From contig JARHVA010000639.1 of NCBI GenBank assembly GCA_037957365.1, positions 1,012,501-1,076,500 on the forward strand: DNA of 64,000 nt, read 5' to 3'. The notes below the pieces were generated by a model, which did not search any database, had not been told where the DNA came from, and saw nothing but the letters and a program-made list of their open reading frames with translations. Shown one piece after another: positions 60,420 to 64,000 of this stretch. Numbering within the stretch: the first letter of the stretch is position 1; every line of letters begins with the position of its first letter. The stretch is from Torreya grandis. Taxonomy: Eukaryota; Streptophyta; Pinopsida; Cupressales; Taxaceae. The position numbers and the translations under genes are program-made.

Positions 60420-62660
60420 AGATGGAAAAAATGTGGGAAGAAATAATGTGCCTTGAACTGCAGAAGCTAGGTGAGGGTCCATTTGATTGTAGTTATATCA
60501 AGTGAGCCAATTTTCTTGATGTCAATGAAGAAGAATTATAGATTGTTTGGGTTGAGTAGGATAGGGTTGATGACTTCATAAAAGGAGAATCAAGAAAGGC
60601 ATTTTTCCCTATAAATTTTCATATTTCACATTGCAACAAAAATTTAAATTTTATTGGAAAGGATAACAAGATCATAACAACCTCTGAATATGTCATGTGA
60701 GTCACTTCACACTATAGATTGCAAGCTGGTGTCTATTTAGATGATATTATGTTTTATTCATGTAAATTTTTTTTCATTTTTCATGACTATTTATTTGTTC
60801 ACCACAATCATGCAACTACTGGTATTCATATGGCCTTGATGACTTTCAAGAAAATGATGCCTTGCCAAAAGACAAGTCTTTAATGCCCAAGTCCAAAAAG
60901 GTTAGTTAGCTAGGTCAAAGGCATATAAGGTGTGGTTTTCATTGTCATTTCAACACACAACACATGGTCTATAGACCTGATTGTGTGCTTCTCACATACA
61001 ATCAAGTAGAACACATAGACAATGAGCACAATTATTACCATAGCCAACAATATGAATAGTTTAAGGGCAAGAAATATTTTTTTGCTCCTCACATCAGCCC
61101 CCAACTTAATGAATGGGTTCATAGGCTACTATTTTTAGGAATGTCTATTGATGCTATCCACCTTAAACACTGGGAGATGGTGCATGACAAACTTATATTT
61201 TTTAATGGTGAAATAGAGTGAGATGATTTCTTGAGCAAGGATGACATATACAACAAAGAGTGATTGATTAAGGAGGCAAAATACATGTATAATTCTAATG
61301 ATGTAGAAAGTGTTTAGGAGTGGGTGATGGAAAATATTGATAAGTGGTTTTTATATTAGGGATACAATGGGGGAGTGCTTGATGGGGATGGGGAAATTCC
61401 CTTCATCTTGGGTATCCAACTCCCACAATAGCTATAATGGGTGTTGAGGTTTGGGAATCATAGATTATTAGCGATGGGTGTAACATTTGGGATGAATGAA
61501 ATGAAAGTATTGTGCCAATGTTTGTAAGAGTATTTGATAATATTAGTTGTTTTAATTTTTGTAATAATAGTAGTTATTCCAATGTTTTTATTTTTTTCTT
61601 GTAAATTTCTAAATATACACACTGTTGGCATTTGATTCCAAACATGAAGGTGTAACCATTTCATGGGTCATTATGTCTCAGTCATGTATTGTTGACATAA
61701 GATAATATATGAAAATTATTATTCAAAGAGTGCATTTGAAGGACATTGAATGGACAATCAGTGCCTTCATGGTTGATGATGTCAGTGTGGAGATAAAAGA
61801 TATTATGTGTGTTATCGTTATTCCTACATGCATCATACACTTCATATTTGTATGTTCATAGACACCATCCACACCTTATTATACTAAACTATGTAAAACT
61901 ATTGTGTTATTTAGGGAGACATTCGAATATGAGGTCTACTTATGTATTTGGCATGTTCATCATGCATGGTTAAAGAATTTGATAACAAAGGTGAAAGATG
62001 ATGATGTAAGACATGTGATATTTGAGTACGTAGGGTTCATAATGCATAGTTGTGATGATGATGACATGGTTTCAAGGGAGTCCAAAAAGTTTGCATAAAG
62101 ATATCTCTCCTCTTAGCCCACTTTTGTTGAATATTAGGAACAACACTGGGCATACAAGGTTGGAATGTGGTCATGATGTTGTCAAACACTTCTACATGAT
62201 AGGTAAGACACCAATGCATATATAAAATCTTACTATTCCCATTTGAAATGTCATTTCCTAAGCACAACAAGGACTTATGCACATTTTAGGGTAGATTGGT
62301 TGGTTCACCAACTAATAACATCAATTTACATACATTATTGATGGCTACAGCTATACAAGGACACCAAATTCCATAGAAACTTCAAAGTAGAAAGACATGA
62401 AAATCCTTCATGGGTAAGAGCTTTGAACATCCTAGATTCTCATGTTACCTTTGAAAATAATGACCCTAGTATGACATGGGTACAAAGTAAAAAATATGAG
62501 ATGTTGCATTATCATTTCTTTAATGTAATGTCTTTCATGTTGATGTGTAATTGCTCATTTTCAATCTAAGGATATAATTGCAAGCATGTGATCAAGGTGG
62601 ACTTGATGAGAAAGATGACAACTCAAGTAGTTGTATAGGATGTAGCCACAATGCATGGTG
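60420..62660 (+). pseudogene. MULE-type transposase / SWIM zinc-finger protein relic
   Basis: Fragments in order match a plant MULE-related SWIM protein. They are: DVNEEEL and RVDDFIKGESRKAFFP (60,510-60,600); KGIRCGFHCHFNTQHMVYRP and CVLLTYNQVEHID (about 60,915-61,020); FAPHISPQLNEWVHRLLFLG (61,083-61,142); LRFGNHRLLAMGVTFGMNEM (about 61,443-61,502); RVHLKDIEWTISAFMVDDV (61,730-61,790); REtFEYEVYLCIWHVHHAWL (61,908-61,970); and a SWIM-type CNC...CKH zinc motif at about 62,547-62,590. Such proteins are transposases or domesticated descendants that bind DNA in the nucleus. Many stops and frameshifts make it non-functional. Terminal inverted repeats were not found. Confidence 0.8.
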
Positions 62661-64000
62661 TTAATGAGAGCATCAACAAAATCAATGTTGAGTACCATGT
62701 AATTTTTGTTTCCCCCTATATTGTATGCATTGACAACTTGGACATGATTATAGTTTGTGTAATGCATTTTCATTATTGAGGTCAAAGACAATGAAGTTCA
62801 AATTGAAAATGAGGGAGAAGGTATGGATGTCAAAGGTTTTCACACTAAAATGCATGGTGTATCAGATATGGATATGCAAATATCAAGCCATGCACTAGGT
62901 GTTAAAAAAATCTAGCAGATGACACTAAAAACCAGCTAAGGGGGTGATATTTTAAGTCTAATAACTACTTGCCATCATATTTTTTCATATTTTTTGACAT
63001 GTATAACTAGATGATTTTAACTTTATGAATAGATCTCATATATTTTTGGAGTTGATGATGTTAAGCCCTGATATACGAATCATGAGAGATATTTGACAGA
63101 TGTTGTGTAGTGGCTAGAAGCATAGAAACTATAACATTATTCAAAAATTGTATGTCACAGGTTTAAAATAAGGTGCATAGCAAGGTGATATCAAATGTAA
63201 AACATGCAATGCCTCATCCATTCCAAATGCCTCATCCATTCCAAAAATTACAGGATGGGCATGGAACTTCCACTCATAGAGAGAGAGACTTCATAGAAAA
63301 TATCAATAGATGCAGATATCAAACATGTCGTAAGAGACCACATTTTTCCAAACCCACCTCGTAACAATCTAAAAAGATAAGTATGAGATGATGAGCTTAA
63401 AAAGGTAACAAAGAGAAATAGGGGTGGACATAATAGAGATAATGCATCCTGATTGCAACCCTTTATAGTTTTAGTGATGTCACAAATTCATGTAACAATA
63501 ATGAATGCATGTAATGAAAAATAAATACATTTTTTTAAGGTTAATATTTCTCTTAAACTGCCCACATGTTGTAACATAAATGCATTGTTTCTTAAAATAT
63601 TTTATGAATGATATTTAAACCCTACCCTGATGAATACGGTAAAGATAGCCATTATTTTAAACAGAAATCAAATTTATAAATATTATATAAATAAATAATG
63701 TTACTGATATTATATAAATAAAGAATGTAATAGTTCTGAGGTTCATTTGATTGGTTAGTAGCTTCAGTACCTTGTTCATGCTTCGAAGAGTCTCTTTAGT
63801 CCTCTTTATTAAGAATATAAAACATAGAGAAATATTAATGAATTAAAGATGAAAATAAATTGTAGAAAACACAACATAATAGAGACATAGATTTAACATG
63901 GTTCATCCAATATGGGCTACATACACACAAAAATAGCCAGTCCTTCTTATTATTTAGTCCAATAAAATGAAGGGAAAAACCTAAAATACAAACATTGCAA
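62661..64000. other. Non-coding flank, possible retroelement edge at the end
   Basis: A tandem 18-bp duplication (atgcctcatccattccaa) lies at about 63,211-63,245. A duplicated attatataaataaa phrase lies near 63,682 and 63,710. From about 63,850 the words agatttaacatggttcatcc and atatgggctac recall a phrase often present near LTR retrotransposon ends in plants, but the window stops before this can be judged. Confidence 0.35.

Noticed and set aside
1..64000. tRNA, rRNA or snRNA genes
   Set aside because: No cloverleaf-like segment with B-box (GGTTCGA) or conserved snRNA words was recognised. The tRNA-like word found, gctctgatacca, is a retrotransposon primer-binding site.

Overview
The window looks like intergenic DNA from a large-genome seed plant, most likely a gymnosperm (conifer-like); this is an inference. 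The reasons are strong A+T richness, no intact gene in 64 kb, old and heavily mutated plant-type Ty3/gypsy, hAT and MULE elements, and transposons nested inside transposons. No tRNA, rRNA, CRISPR or bacterial-style operon was seen. Almost every recognisable protein is a broken transposon protein, read here by joining frames across stops and frameshifts.

Layout. 1-1,260: simple repeats, including a 68-bp alternating pyrimidine-purine tract and an AT-cored inverted repeat. 1,261-4,810 (minus): a truncated Ty3/gypsy element of the Tat group in the order gag, protease, archaeal-type RNase H, then RT, cut off inside RT. 4,811-11,220: non-coding, with degenerate short repeats. 11,225-12,335 (plus): an isolated Ty3/gypsy integrase. 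13,727-17,875: a hAT transposase relic with tandem duplicated mini-exons, flanked on both sides by arrays of the same 21-bp minisatellite. 18-20.8 kb: non-coding with small tandem repeats.

20,879 to about 52,782 (plus): a Tat-group LTR retrotransposon of about 16 kb (1.2-kb LTRs, long leader, gag, protease, RT, RNase H, second archaeal-type RNase H, integrase, 3-kb 3' region, polypurine tract). Its 3' LTR is split by a 15.8-kb insertion at 36,408-52,255. That insertion is the most striking object here: three tandem head-to-tail copies of a roughly 5.1-kb minus-strand chromovirus-type Ty3/gypsy element, sharing four LTRs (LTR-internal-LTR-internal-LTR-internal-LTR) and bounded by one 5-bp target duplication. 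The intact 5' LTR of the host element preserves the matching empty site at 21,560-21,564.

52.8-57 kb: non-coding and unassigned sequence with a five-fold 150-bp tandem repeat. 57.9-59.1 kb: an unidentified coding stretch with a plausible in-frame 90-bp intron. 60,420-62,660 (plus): a colinear but broken MULE-type transposase / SWIM zinc-finger protein. 62.7-64 kb: non-coding, possibly ending in another retroelement edge.

No gene set works together as a pathway. The biology shown is layered transposon insertion, decay and local recombination. Boundaries given to the base (LTRs, PBS, PPT, TSD, splice sites) were read directly. Domain limits inside broken polyproteins are approximate.
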